The translations under genes and the position numbers were made by a program. The notes beneath the pieces were generated by a model. That model saw only the letters and a list, made by a program, of their open reading frames with translations. It had not been told where the DNA came from and did not search any database. Below, piece after piece: positions 12,512 through 24,838 of a stretch of 64,000 nt of DNA. The DNA lies in contig JAVTVJ010001160.1 of the NCBI GenBank assembly GCA_034509425.1, positions 124,001-188,000 of the forward strand, in the 5' to 3' direction. Positions within the stretch are counted from its first letter, which is position 1. The number at the start of each line of letters is the position of its first letter. The stretch is from Eopsaltria australis (taxonomy: Eukaryota; Chordata; Aves; Passeriformes; Petroicidae).

Positions 12512-14129
12512 TGTAGTGGTTCCAGTTCGCCTATTCAAGGTTCTGGCCAAATGCCAGCACACTTACCCAAACTTACCTGATGTTTGCTGTGAGATGAGGA
12601 TTAGGAGTAGGCAAAGCAGGCTCAAAACTTCATAAAGTATAAAGAAAGTTAATTAATATACCCCAAGACAAAGAGGAAAAGGAAAAAAAACCCAAGAAAA
12701 ACCAGAACAAACTCCTCAGACCACCCCTCCTTCCCCCACCTCTCCATTTCTTTCTCCCTGAAAACACACAAAAGACAACACTTCGACCGCCACTCAGTTT
12801 ACCACCTCAGAAATAGCTCTTGTTTCAGTTCATTTAGGGAGAGAAGTCTCTTTTGTTTACACCATGGATTTTCTGTAAGAAAAATAGAGTTTTTTATGGG
12901 TCTTCAGCGTCACCACCAGCCACCACCCGGAAGAAAGATCAGCTTAATGGTGGATCCCTCCCACACCAGTAGCCTTCCCACAGCCACTAGGGTGGGTTAT
13001 GAACAGTCCACAGGGTACCTGTTTTAAGGATGCACAGTTCAGTTGTAGCAACAAGAAAGAAAATCCCTTCTTATGTGCTGAGCAACACAGGTTCTCCTGA
13101 CAACTCAGGATCTCTCGCATTCCCCCTGGGACCAGGGCTCTGGGTGACAGCCTCTCCTCTCTCTTGGTTCAAGTTTCTCATCAGGCTGTACTTATTTCAA
13201 CACCTACTTGTCTTTACCCAGGTGTTTCAGTTCACTGGCTGCAATTAGAACCTCACATCCCCCTTTGGACTATGTCTTCATATATTACAGGAAATTTATT
13301 AGCTCAGTCCCCAATCATGATTCTCCAAAAGAATTTTCAGCTTCACTCTTGAAGCACTTCTCATACACCTCCCTCTAGGCATCGGTTCTGCTTTCCTCAC
13401 TGACTGTAAAGTCTCTAGGCTGCACTTATGTAGATGTCCTCACTCATTCCTCTCTCTGTGCAAGGAAGGATGGGTGTCTGCAAGTTTAGTCCAGGCATGG
13501 ATAGAGTTAATCTCTCTCTCTCTCTCTCTCTCTCCAGCATTGTGACGATCACGTGGTCTCTGCCAGACTGTTTGAAAAGGTCCAAGCTGGATGGCAGAAG
13601 CTCTCAGAGTCTCTGTGGCCTGGCTCTGCAAAGCTGGCTCAGCCTGGCAGGGCCAGCCAGGCCCAGGGTGACAGGGCAGGGCCTGGCCCGAGCTGGATGG
13701 AGCCCGGCCCGGAGCAGGGATCTGGCCCTGTCTCGTGTAGCTGACATACCGCCTGAACTGTATCTGCTGAAAATTCCATCTGGTTCCTCCCCCATGCCCG
13801 GCTGCATCGGCATGGCCGCCCTAAACCTCCCTTCCCCCTCCACTCCCTCCTTTGGAAGGAGCGGAGGGAGGGGGGGAGACTTACCAGGGAGAGAAGCAGG
13901 AGACGCTCCTCTCTACACAGCAGCAGGCCAAAAGAAGAAGAGGCTCAGAGGGTCTCTGATTATATATGATTTTTTTTCTCGAAGGCGGATCAACTTTTTA
14001 ATTGGTTCACCTACACATCAATCCTTAAAACTACCTAGCTACTGGCTCTCTCCCAGGAAGGAAGTTATATCCCTTCCTGCAGCATAGTTCACTTCCTAGA
14101 TTTTGACTCCTCCTGACTAACCCAGGACA
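12512..14129 (-). mobile_element. Solo LTR, family 2, copy A (antisense to ANKS1B)
   Basis: Reads TGTAGTGG...CCCAGGACA on the + strand, with a perfect 5-bp TSD TTGGT at 12507-12511 and 14130-14134. In its own (minus) direction the LTR begins TGTCCTGGGTTAG and has a TATA-like ATATATAAT. A donor CTG|GTAAG (GT is the complement of 13883-13884) and an acceptor TTTTTCTTACAG (AG is the complement of 12873-12874) define a possible 1,012-bp intron. The usual AATAAA near the 3' end is changed to AATTAA. A (CT)n tract lies near 13510-13534. A 217-codon open frame (13434-14087) runs antisense to the LTR and has no recognised domain; low stop density in GC-rich sequence explains it. Confidence 0.9.
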
Positions 14130-14580
14130 TTGGTCTGCTCTTTTTATCTTAAATTTTCTGTGTTCTTACTTGGTTCTTATTTCTTGATTTTTCTCTTTTT
14201 AGAACCATTCAGTCATAGAGTCTGTCTTGTAGTTGCTAACATATCATGAAGTATATGAAATTTCTACAAGGATTCTAGTCTTTTTCATCAGCACTAGATG
14301 TATTATTTAGTCCTTGGATATCAGATTTGAAGCTCTAATTACAGAATGGTAATTTGCATGCAGATATTTTGTAGCAGATTGCCTGCTCATTGCAATGACT
14401 GTGAACACATAAGCTTTCTGTACTCCAGAAACAATTGTTTATGCTTGGAACTGAAGATACAGGCAACAGCACTAAATTATTACCAATTTCTTGAAGAATT
14501 TTTGTCACATCTTTAAAATATTGCTTCAAAACAGTATGTTTCTTTAGAAATATGAAGACAAACTCCCTTAAAATCAACAG

Positions 14581-14673
14581 TCTCCTCTCCTCTCCTCTCC
14601 TCTCCTCTCCTCTCCTCTCCTCTCCTCTCCTCTCCTCTCCTCTCCTCTCCTCTCCTCTCCTCTCCTCTCCTCT
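14581..14673. repeat. (TCTCC)n pentanucleotide microsatellite
   Basis: About 18 uninterrupted TCTCC units, read directly, between an AACAG flank and TTGATTC. It is a pure homopurine-homopyrimidine mirror tract, so triplex (H-DNA) formation is possible. Its position, about 450 bp past a solo LTR, looks coincidental. Confidence 0.97.
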
Positions 14674-15787
14674 TGATTCTAAGCTGATTTATTTTATGTA
14701 AGTAGTACTAAATTGTCAAAGTAGATAAATTTAGAGGGCAGTTAAACAAGTTTTAATTTACCCTTTGAAAGTTAAAAAATATTTTGTCTTCTCTACCTGA
14801 ATTGATTTAATTTACATTTTGAAGAAGGAAGAATGTTGTATTATCAAGTTTTAATTAGGTAGTATCTCTCAGCTCTGATAACACAATATGTACAATGCCT
14901 GTTCTGAGTGCATATATGTAGGCAATTTAATTATCATGTTTGCCCAGGTTGGATTCTTCTGCTTTATTTCAGTGATATGTAGCTCTTTATAATTTTGTAC
15001 CAGTTTGATTGATCATGAAATGAAATGTAGCCTTATTTGGCAAATAAAAACCATAGACTAATGTTCAACAATATATATCTGAAAATAATAACATTTTGTT
15101 ACTTTGCTGTTGTGCACTAGCCTGTTTTAAATGTACTTTTCATTTCAATATGCCCTTGTGCGAAAATTCAGCTGGATATTCTTTATCCAGAGGGAACAAA
15201 TTCCAGTTTGCTGCTCTGCAGCAGCAACTTGGACTGTTTGGTCTCTGTGTCTGTATCTGTCTATGACATTTTGAGAAAAGGACCATAGCAAATTTAATTT
15301 TTATGTTTCTTTGAAAATTTAATCAGAATACTTTTAAGCTACAATATTAGATCATTGGCACAAGATTTGAAGTAGTTCAATTAGTCCTTCCATAAGTTCT
15401 TGAAAAAACCCTCAGGCATAAGCAGATATTGGACAGATAGTTACAACTGTAAATATGTATGACCTCACAGAATGTCAATATAGTTACACATAGAACTTCT
15501 TTGCGTAAATATTCCATTGAATACATAAATACAGTAACTGTAGGAAAAATTACCATAATTGTCCATTTTGTGTGCAATTATCTGATTTTCATACTTAATT
15601 GTACACCAAATCAGGCTGCAATTGCCTGTTCATCTAGCCGTCCTTGAAATATTGAACATTTTAAAATAAATTTTAATAAACTATGCTTGTGATTTGTGGG
15701 CACTACTGTACATAAGACAATTCTTTGCCCAGTCCTATATAAAGGATACGTTAGAAGTCACTAGAGCACAAAAGCTAGTTTTGGGTA

Positions 15788-16483
15788 TGTCACGAATGGA
15801 TGTGGGAGTTTAGATCAGCCCTTGCCTCCTGCCCAGGCCTCTGGCAGCAGGCAGTAACCTTATTGAGGCAGCCAGCACCCCAAAACTTACTCACGTTTGT
15901 AAGTTCTTTTAATGATGACTGATTCTGTCTATTATAGAATGAATCATTTATTAATAGATGGGGAAACTAACAGACATAAGACTTAAAAGCAAACCAATAC
16001 TACACAGGAATAAAACAAAAAGAAAGACTACTAGTAGATTAACATACAGTGCACGATAAGGTACCTTTTTCACTTACAGCTAGCAAAGAAATAGTATAAG
16101 CTTAGGATTCAATGTACCTTACCATCCAATTGCTGGTGGGGCATACACCGAGATCCTTTCCCTCAATCTCCAGAGAAGTAACCATGAAACCTGCGTCCAG
16201 ACTTCGGGGAGAAAGTTCGAACACTTTCAGAGTGTAAGAGGCTTCTGCCTCAGTGATAGTTTGTGTATCTTTTATAGTGTAAAAACTGTGACTCTCAAGT
16301 CAGAAATATTTCCTTTATCTCTCCTCCCATCAGCTCTCCAGACTAAGATGTTAATTTTTAGCTGAGGTTTGAGCCCTCTGGCACCAGAGATGCCTTATGC
16401 TGGGCCTTTGAGCCCTTGGGCTATCTCTTTATGCACCCGTTATCTGTGGCACACAGGAGGGGTGGGGTAGATGTCCGGCCACA
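15788..16483 (-). mobile_element. Solo LTR, about 0.7 kb, with 5-bp target duplication
   Basis: On the + strand it starts TGTCACGAATGG and ends CCGGCCACA, flanked by a perfect 5-bp TSD GGGTA (15783-15787 and 16484-16488). In the minus direction it has a TATAAAAG box (complement of about 16269-16276) and AATAAA (complement of 15947-15952), in the order expected for U3-R-U5. This fixes the orientation. TSD length suggests an ERVL-like element. It differs in sequence from families 1 and 2, and no coding remnants flank it. Confidence 0.87.
16269..16276 (-). promoter_or_regulatory. TATA box of the 15788-16483 LTR
   Basis: The minus-strand TATAAAAG lies about 210 bp inside the LTR 5' end, with the AATAAA about 320 bp further on. 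It is a plausible LTR promoter core, but activity is unknown. Confidence 0.6.
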
Positions 16484-18251
16484 GGGTAGTTGAGAGAACA
16501 TTGCAGCAATGTAGTATTGTGACTGTATAAATATTTTAATCTGAATTTCTGGTCTGTGTAATAAAGAAAGCCCACATGGTGGTCTGAATAATGCACAATG
16601 ATTTGAATACTTACCAGTCATCAAGCCATGTCTGCCAGTGGAATCTTCTCACTTTCCACCTGGATCTTCTCCAGCCTCCGTGTTGCAGTTTAGCAGGAAA
16701 CACGTTCCAGGCTCTCAGATCTTGTGTGGTGTTGCAGACATCCCATGAGTTTGACTGCAACATTGATTTACCTGAACGTATTGATCTGTCTCTTCTGTTT
16801 CTTCTGTTTCCCAAGTTCATCTGAGTCATCTTAGGTTTCAAGAAGAGATGAAAATGACAGAAGTGTTGTTGAAACCACAAACCCAAGAGCTGAGTTCTTG
16901 GTTACAGAATTAGAAACATCATTACCAAAAAAAAAGGTCTTCCCTTTTCCACCTTTCTAGTTTTTACTGTGCAGCATGGATATTCTTATCCTAGCTAGTT
17001 TTGAGTAAGAGTCCAAAGCCTCATTTCTCTGAATCTCTGACTCTTTCTGTCTTTAAAAAGACAATTGTTTTTTTCAATTTTCAGTTCTCTGTCCCTTGAA
17101 CTTTCTTTAGCTGGTTCCTTGAGAAATAGAACTATGGATTCAGATTTATCACTTTTTCTTCCTTTAGAATGATATCTCTACCCTTCTTTAGTATCTTTCC
17201 TGAATTTCCATTAATTTTAAATTTTTTATATAGCACATTAGCTTATTGGTTTTGTACTTTTACAACATTTTAAAACTGTCTCAACATTTCATAAATCATT
17301 TATCAGAAGGGGCATGCAATGCACATTCTACAATTTATAGTCTAGTATATTTTAAGTCTTTGTAAAGCCTACATATGATATATTAATAATATAGATGACA
17401 TAGAATTCAGAGAGCTCGATAAATTATTTCCTTCCTCTTTGCCTGAAGCTGTCTCTTTGGGATTGCAAGTATACAGACAGAACTGGAAGAAAAAAAATTA
17501 AAAAGAGAATGCTTATTCTCAATATTTATTGTTAAGTTTATTGAATAATGTTTTGGGAAACACTTGTGGGTGTTGCTTTATAAAGCAAAAACCTGTTAAA
17601 TCCACAGCATACACATACTCGTATACCTTAAAACATGCATACACATACATACCTCTCTCTGGAGTCCTGAAAAGACCAACTGCTTAAGTGATTTGTTAAG
17701 TCTTTCTATAGGTGCTATTTTGTCTTCTTCAAGTTTTAATTGTTGTCTGGATAGTAGCTTTTTATAGTGATACATGAAACTTAACCTTGTGCCTGATACA
17801 TTTTCATTGCACAGTTTTTCTCCGTAATTCCATTTCTCTAATAACAAACTGCTATGGTACAAACCCAGCAAAATCAAGAAGAGAGACTTCACTGTCAGAG
17901 TATTTCTAAGAGAAGGACTCAATCCTAATTTCAGGAGCAGTTGAATCAAAGAAGGTTACAGATTTTGGCATATCATGAGCTACAAGGTTTTGAGGGGCAT
18001 GTTATTAAAATGGATTGGGAGCAATGTAGACACATAGGGAGCTCATGTGCTTGAGAGCCAGAAGCTGAAGTATTAATGTGTTACTATTAAAATTTCAGTG
18101 GAGTAATTTTGAAGCATTTAACATATATTACCATACATTATATTACAAACCCTGCCTCTGTAGTGATCTCATGGAGGCAATTTATAAAAGCTGATAATTT
18201 CTATTGTTGATTAAACATGAATTTCTGAAGCTTTTGTTTTTTTTTTAACAG

Positions 18252-18548
18252 AACAATGAAAATGAAACAGCACTGCATTGTGCAGCTCAGTATGGTCATT
18301 CAGAAGTTGTTGCTGTTCTGCTAGAAGAGCTGACAGACCCCACAATAAGAAACAACAAACTGGAAACACCTCTGGATCTGGCAGCACTTTATGGACGTCT
18401 GCACGTTGTAAAAATGATCGTCAAAGCATATCCAAACCTGATAAACTGTAATACAAGAAAACACACTCCTTTGCATCTTGCTGCACGTAATGGCCACAAA
18501 GCTGTCGTACAGGTGCTTCTGGAGGCTGGAATGGATGTCAGCTGCCAA
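18252..18548 (+). CDS. ANKS1B: ANKS1B exon, three ankyrin repeats (297 nt, symmetric 0-0)
   Basis: Acceptor TTTTTTTTTAACAG ends at 18251 and donor GTTAGT starts at 18549. The exon encodes exactly 99 codons in phase 0 at both ends. It carries three repeats: [20 protein letters not shown], then [20 protein letters not shown], then [20 protein letters not shown], ending GMDVSCQ. Each shows the canonical TxLHxAA/GH-VV pattern. The phase symmetry means that skipping or deleting this exon would remove three repeats without a frameshift. Read-through into the intron meets a TAA after three codons. The donor is weaker than consensus (GTTAGT) and lies 12 nt upstream of a long (TTCC)n tract, which is unusual. 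Confidence 0.96.
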
Positions 18549-18560
18549 GTTAGTGTGTAA

Positions 18561-18771
18561 TTCCTTCCTTCCTTCCTTCCTTCCTTCCTTCCTTCCTTCC
18601 TTCCTTCCTTCCTTCCTTCCTTCCTTCCTTCCTTCCTTCCTTCCTTCCGTCCTTCCTTCCGTCCTTCCTTCCTTCCTTCCTTCCTTCCTTCCTTCCTTCC
18701 TTCCTTCCTTCCTTCCTTCCTTCCTTCCTTCCTTCCTTCCTCTCCTTCCTTCCTCTCCTTCCTCCCTCCCT
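18561..18771. repeat. (TTCC)n tetranucleotide microsatellite beside a splice donor
   Basis: An almost pure TTCC run of about 180 bp with two CCGT interruptions near 18647-18662, then 30 bp of degenerate CCTCTCC/CCTCCC. It is a homopyrimidine strand on the coding side, starting 12 nt after the exon end at 18548. The low-complexity Lys-Glu-Gly-Arg and Leu-Pro-Ser-Phe open frames read through it are artefacts of the repeat. Confidence 0.98.
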
Positions 18772-19531
18772 TAATCATTACACTATGATTTAAATGAAAT
18801 TACTTCTTACATTTTATTCTTCAAAATACACTTGCATTTACTTTGTTAGAAATGCTGCAAGGTGATATATAACACAGCTTTATTTATTACAACTCAAACA
18901 ATGTGTTAAAAGGGATAACTCAAGAAAGATACATATCTTCAAAGCTGAGTGCATGTTTTCATGCTGTCTTGAGACATGTAGATACACAAATCATATCAAC
19001 CATTCATGCAGGTGTATATAAATATATTTTCTACAGCAGTGGCTGTAAAGATACTAAGGTGATTTTCTAAAGCTATGGCCCTTTGTGGTCACAGCAATCT
19101 AAAACAGTGTTTGACTGAGATAATTTTCCTATAATTATTCCATTCTAATCTCAAGTTACTATGTGAAAACAATTTTGATTTTCTGCATTTCTAAACACTT
19201 GTTGCATAAATCTAAGAGAAAATTCTATAGCAATACACTCTTGCAGCTACTGACCTCAACCTGTCAGCTATTTGGTGTGTCTAGTTTTATGCACAGTAAA
19301 TTATAATGATGTTAAAGGGGTAGCTTTAAATAAAATAGACATAGATGGGAAGAGGCACAAGGTAGAGCAGCAGTAAATTTTATGTTCAATTCTTTGTACT
19401 GGAAGGTGTCCAGGCCTTTTAACTACAGAGGACTGGATGCTCTTATGTGTTCTGAAATGTTGCCTCAATCTTATGATTTCTCTTGATTTGATTGATGGCA
19501 CTGTATTTGTTGTAGAATGGATTTAATCTTC

Positions 19532-20426
19532 TGTCCTGGTTTGAAGGACAGGTGTCTGTTAAGGAAGGCAGGAGCCTCCCTTGGAATGGGAAACTGTAAC
19601 CCCTCTCCCTCCGAATTATTATAAATTTGAAATCAAGAGGCTCTCAGGCAAAGATATGGAAATAGGAATAACAGTTCTTTACTACTATCTAAAACAAGGA
19701 TAACAAACAACAACAACTATAACGTTGACCAACAAACAGAACCAGAAACCCAGTGGCAGCCTGCTCGGCTTCAGGCACCTTTTCCCTTCGGTGCAGTTCC
19801 AGTCACAGCTTGCAGGGGCGCTCTGGGTGTGATGATTCCCCGGTGGCTGCAGGGGGTGCTCCGGCGTGAGCTCAGGTAGCACACGGCAAATGGCGACTGC
19901 CCGAAGCACGGAGGGATGGAGGAGAGCCCTTGCTCCACAGACCCTCGGGAGGGGCAGCTGGTGTCGGTGCCACAGCAGGATCTCCGGACACAGGGAGCTG
20001 GGACGGTAAGGGGTCTCCACGTGCAGGGAAAAACCCCGCTATAATGTAGCGGAGAAAACTCAGAGCGGGCTGGTGGCAGGCAGGTCGGCTCCGGATGGGG
20101 AAGAGGGCAGAGACTCACAGCAGACAGACCGGCAGCTCCGCGCTGGCTTCTCAGGGGGCCGTGGGTTCAGCAGACAGCAGCTCCGACCGTCCAGCTCCGA
20201 GGGTCCCGAGCAAGAGAGCGTGACCTCCCCCCTGCCCTTGCTTTTCAGTCTCTCCAAATCTCGCGTTGCCAGGCTCTGCTTCTATGAGGGGCAATTTTGC
20301 CCCACCCTGCCAAGGAGAAAGGCTCTAGCCTTGTGCTTTGTTTCTCTTAAGTACCCAGTCATTTGTGTCTTAGCAACCCATGGGAGAAAACTTCCTGAGG
20401 AAAAGAACTAGATCCAACCTTCAACA
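19532..20426 (-). mobile_element. Solo LTR, family 1, copy 2
   Basis: Begins TGTCCTGGTTTG and ends CCTTCAACA on the + strand, with a perfect 5-bp TSD TCTTC (19527-19531 and 20427-20431). It is nearly identical to 6881-7797 and in the same orientation, but lacks that copy's internal partial duplication. Minus orientation is inferred from the AGTAAAG poly(A)-like signal. Because it has its own TSD, it is an independent insertion and not the partner LTR of a provirus with 6881-7797; moreover an ANKS1B exon lies between the two. Confidence 0.87.
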
Positions 20427-20588
20427 TCTTCATATATAAATTAACATCCTTGCTGTCTCTCTCTCTTTCTGTATAAAATATTCTTTGAATTAACATTGTT
20501 TCAGGTTTATATCCATTTTCAAATAAAGCAAGCAAGCAACCAAACATAATTACATCTAATTTAGAGTCACATTCAGACATTCTCTACC

Positions 20589-20722
20589 ACTTAGCAGTTG
20601 GTTAGAGCCTGCTCATAAAAACACCAAAGTTGTGGGTTCAATCCCTGTATGGGCCATTCACTTAAGAGTTGGACTTGAAGATCATTGTGGGTCACTTCCA
20701 ACTCAGAAGATTCTGTGAATCT
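20589..20722 (+). mobile_element. tRNA-Ile-derived SINE with CR1 3' tail (TguSINE1-like)
   Basis: The 5' part (20589-20655) reads like a decayed tRNA-Ile: AGTTGGTTAGAGC resembles a box A/D-arm region, box B is GGTTCAATCCC at 20635-20645, and it ends at GGGCCA. The anticodon loop is degenerate. The 3' part (20656-20722) is a CR1-type tail: GTTGGACTTGAAGATCATTG, then CTTCCAACTCAG and ATTCTGTG. Passerine TguSINE1 has this tRNA-Ile plus CR1 composite structure and is mobilised by CR1 machinery. It is not a functional tRNA gene, because the acceptor stem and anticodon are not intact. Confidence 0.8.
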
Positions 20723-23700
20723 GTTAACAAATCTTGCAAACTTTGTCTAAACTTTGATTAGTTTTTATATCCATTTTAAGCTTTAGGTGTATTTAATCAA
20801 ACAACTTTATACACAAAATTTCCTTTGATATAGAAAGATTGGACCTGGATTCCATGCACTTTTATTTCTGGATTCTTCCATCAAGATCATGTTTTTTCAA
20901 ATTTTGATAAAAAGAATGTGAAGTGGGGAAGAAAAGATAGATTAAAAAAAAACAAAACAACAAAGCAAATCAGAAAATATTAGTGTGTTTTAAGATTAAA
21001 AGTGGATATTCTCAAATGCCTTCCAAAGGAAAATGTGGTAAAATTGTTTTACTACTTTTATTATCTCTCACATGTTTTGAATTAGTGTTGGTACTTGCTT
21101 CAAACTATTTTAAAGTGAAACACTTTCCTATGATTTGTCTGCTTGTGAATTTGTCGCCCATCAAGCTTTCAATTTAATTTGATTTTGATTTTCTTTACTA
21201 GAAAGAGAGACATTTGCAAAGGTTAATATAAGCAGCTCATTGTTTTATCTGTCCTTTACTATTACTACATCTTCAGTAATTTAGAAAAGTTTAATGCTAC
21301 AGCATCATACAACTTTCAAATGCATATTTTTGAATGTATAATTTCTCTTTCATCTCTTGCAATTGAATGAGGAAAAATTCAGAAAGAAACTGATGCCTGA
21401 ATTGATATTTAAGAAATAGAATAATTGAAGAAAAGTCGTCTCTGTCATGGCAACTTACAAACTGATGGTTACATGAGGGCAAAATATTACACAATGCTTT
21501 TATGAAATGTGTTCTTCCTCTTATGTAATCTAGATAATTTTAGCACTACTGTGAATTCTCCTTAGCCATTTTTATCTATAGTTATACTAAAAGTTTTTCA
21601 CTGGTCTTTGAAAAATACAGTAATACAGTGGCTGCATTTTTTTTTTGGAATCTTCTTTTAAGAAATGAGTGATTCTTTTAGTAATGGTGGTCTGTTTGGC
21701 ATCTACACTAAAATTATAGAGCTTACTTGTTTATTAATTTATTTTTATTCTAATTGCCTTTAAGTAATTTATATTCTTAATTTTTTTTTGTAGTTATTCA
21801 GAGGCAGGGGCATTTTTTTTGCACTAGGTTATCTTGTTCCTTCTGGTTTTGTCCTACTTGCCATAAGGAAATATCATTTATTTATTTTCTTGCCCATATA
21901 CATACTCTCTATCAATATGTTCCTTTTCATTCAGCATCTTAGCATTTTGGTAATTTGTCTCTGTACCTATTGTCAACTTATTACTTCTATAGCCTCTGAA
22001 AAATTCTGTTGATGATTACTGGCAGCTTATTAAACTGAGAAGAACACAAAATATCAGCCTGTTACTTAAAACTAAACTCAACTATTTTGTTATTAAATAA
22101 ATTTATCTGCATCACTGATTGGGAAAGAACAATATACAAAATAAAATCTTACGTGGTAAACAATTTTGTACACATTTAAACATGTTAAATAAATTCAGTT
22201 TATCACTAGTAAAGACCTCTCAAAATGTTTAGAGATGATAATAGGAGTAGCCTGTCGTGTGTCACTCTGTAATTGTAAAGATGTATTTGTTTAAATGGGA
22301 GGTTTACTTTAGCCATCTTATTTTTCTCTTCTGTCCTTCCTGAGCACTTTCAATCACAGTAAATATTTGGACTAATAAAAGACAGCATTTAATTTTTGAT
22401 TTAGTTAATCACATTTTATTAATTTCCCTGGTCTATCCAATATCCTTCAATCCAGAATTATTTAGGAGTGGACAATACAAATCTGCTTCATCTTTTTATG
22501 CTTTGAAGTTTTCATTCAAATTGAAACATATGAAAAATACACAGGTTTTGGTTGAGTGATAGATTTTGGGCCTTCAGTACACTAAGATACTGCACAGTTC
22601 AGCATGTTTCATGTAAACAGTAGTTTAATAATTATAAATACCTTAAAATCTTGGTGCCTTCTGCTTATACAGCTTTCATCTATCCCTATTTGCCTTCCCT
22701 GTCTGTTCCAATAATGACGGCAATTTCCACTGCTTATCACTGGTAGTTCTGCAAAAAACTGTGCCCTTTCATTTTTGCTCTCACTCTATATGGAGGATGT
22801 TCCGTGAATCAATTTGCAAAGCTACCAAATTGCAAATCTGTCCTTCAGATTCTGTCTGAAATGCATGTCAGAACCATAGTAAACTCCCTATGAATAAGGA
22901 CTAGACAAATGACCTAATTACAAGATCTTGCATATTTACATGATTAAAAGAAAATCTGTAATTATTAAAACCTTTGGTGCTTCTCTGTGAGCCTGCAAAT
23001 TGTACGCCAAGTTGATTTGGGTATTCTGGTGTGCCTAATGACAATGTCCTCCTGTCCTAGCTTGGTTTATGTGTCCAGCTGTGACATTGTACCTGTATTT
23101 AGCAGTAAGCAGGGGCAGGGACTGTTTTATTATATGCTTAGCACTATTTGTGCTCTAGTTCTCTGTATATCACATACAGAAAATTTATGCCAGAGAATCA
23201 ATATATTATCCATTGGTGCAAATTCAAGCAGACTTTATCTCACTTTGTTCATGAAAAATTGCCAGCAGTTTTTGTATTAAGTATCACTGGGAAAGACTTT
23301 CCAAGTATAATGGTAGTGTTCACTTTGCCAGGAAAATATGATCCAAGGCAATGAAAGCTTCAGGAAGTAAAGCAGTGAATATTTTCTATAAGTCTTAAGC
23401 TCACTTAAGCTGTAGTATAGACAAGAATAATATATTAGTGCACAAGTACGCTGTTATAAGTTAAAAAGATCTACCTAAAAGTTCTAGCACATCTTAAATA
23501 TATAGAAATTATTTGCAATTATATTTTTAATCCTTGTGATTTGTGTAAATGCTCTATTGCACAAGAAAAAAACTACCTTCAAGTAGTAAGCCACATGTAC
23601 ATTTACAAAGAGACATACATCTACTCAGCCAGTCTGAATTTCTCTTGGCCCTGTTGGTCCTGAGGTTCAGCATTTCCTCTAAGTTAAAGCAGAGTTGGGT

Positions 23701-24838
23701 AACTGAACTGTCTGGTAACAAGGAGATTTCTGCCTTCTGGATAGTTTTTGGGTCAAGGGATCTGATTCACTTGTGAGTTATTCACTATTACCATGAAATC
23801 CTGCCTAGGGCTTTTAAGATTTGTGTCAGCATTCATCTGCATGACATCTTATGCAGGATTACATGTCGGCATCTTAGAAGTGTGCTTTTAATCTCCATAT
23901 TCTCAGATTGATTTTAGTTCAGTTTCATAGTAATATTTCCCCTCTTGTTCAGAAAATCACCTTTATAGTGTACAGATCCTTGCACTGTTTATATGCTGTG
24001 CCTTTTAAATTCTTTAGTCAAACTGTTCATAATATGTCTCATTTCCAGGATATGACATTCCTTAGTATTATCTGATAGCTCAGAGTTATAAAGTATAGAC
24101 TGCCCTAGAATGCAGGGCAGTGTGGAATGTCTGTAAAGAATTTTAGGATCGTGTTCTGACATGACAGGAAATAACATGGTAGAATAGACTAAGAAGCAAG
24201 ATATAAGGCAAAAAATGGCATTTAATTTTGGTTTCCTCTCCCAGCTCTATGAATTATGTATGTAAATGTGGCTTAAGTTCCTGTACTCCCTTTCTGCATA
24301 GCAGAACTGTCTTCTGGTTCTTAATTTGCCCCCAGATAGATTTGTTTGCCTTACACATCTACAGGAAGTTTCTCTTCTCATGTTAGTTTTCATTCAATTT
24401 CTTTCGAGATGTGTGCTTTCATCAAGGAAAATATTACCTACCTTTCCTCCAGTGAGGAATTTTGATCAACAGAAAGGACTGCTGCCCATGCCAATTATCA
24501 TATCAGGATCTTTTCCACCCTGTAACTGGGTAATCTGAGGATAGATCCTATTCCTTGTCCTCAAGCTGTTGATTCAGTATGCCAGAACATTGATCTTTCT
24601 CAGTCTCATATCATGGTACGGTAATAGAAAGTTGTTGTCACTAATGTAGTCCATTTTTCCCATTAAACAAGGTTCCTTATTAGTACAGAATGATATCTGC
24701 AATTTTAGTCAAGGTACAACTGGTTTTCATCTCTGCAGTTCAATCTCATAGAAACAAAATTTAGTGCTCTGGCTTCCTCTAACAATTGAACTTCTGTGGA
24801 TTTCACTGTTGATGCATACATCACTAATTCTTATCCCT

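Larger units (their letters stand above)
6438..18251 (+). other. ANKS1B: ANKS1B intron, 11.8 kb, with three solo LTRs
   Basis: Runs from the GTGAAA donor to a TTTTTTTTTAACAG acceptor ending at 18251. It holds a family 1 LTR (6881-7797), a family 2 LTR (12512-14129), a (TCTCC)n tract (14581-14673) and another solo LTR (15788-16483). All three LTRs lie antisense to the gene. The stretches 7798-12511, 14674-15787 and 16484-18251 contain nothing further that I recognise. Confidence 0.85.

Noticed and set aside
18389..18778. Open frames encoding Lys-Glu-Gly-Arg and Leu-Pro-Ser-Phe repeats
   Set aside because: They are translations of the (TTCC)n microsatellite and overlap a genuine ANKS1B exon on the other strand or in another frame.
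6881..20426. A full provirus bounded by the two family 1 LTRs
   Set aside because: Each LTR has its own distinct flanking duplication, the interval contains an ANKS1B exon and other elements, and no gag/pol/env was seen.
20589..20655. A functional tRNA-Ile gene
   Set aside because: The acceptor stem and anticodon loop are degenerate and the unit runs directly into a CR1 tail, so it is a SINE.
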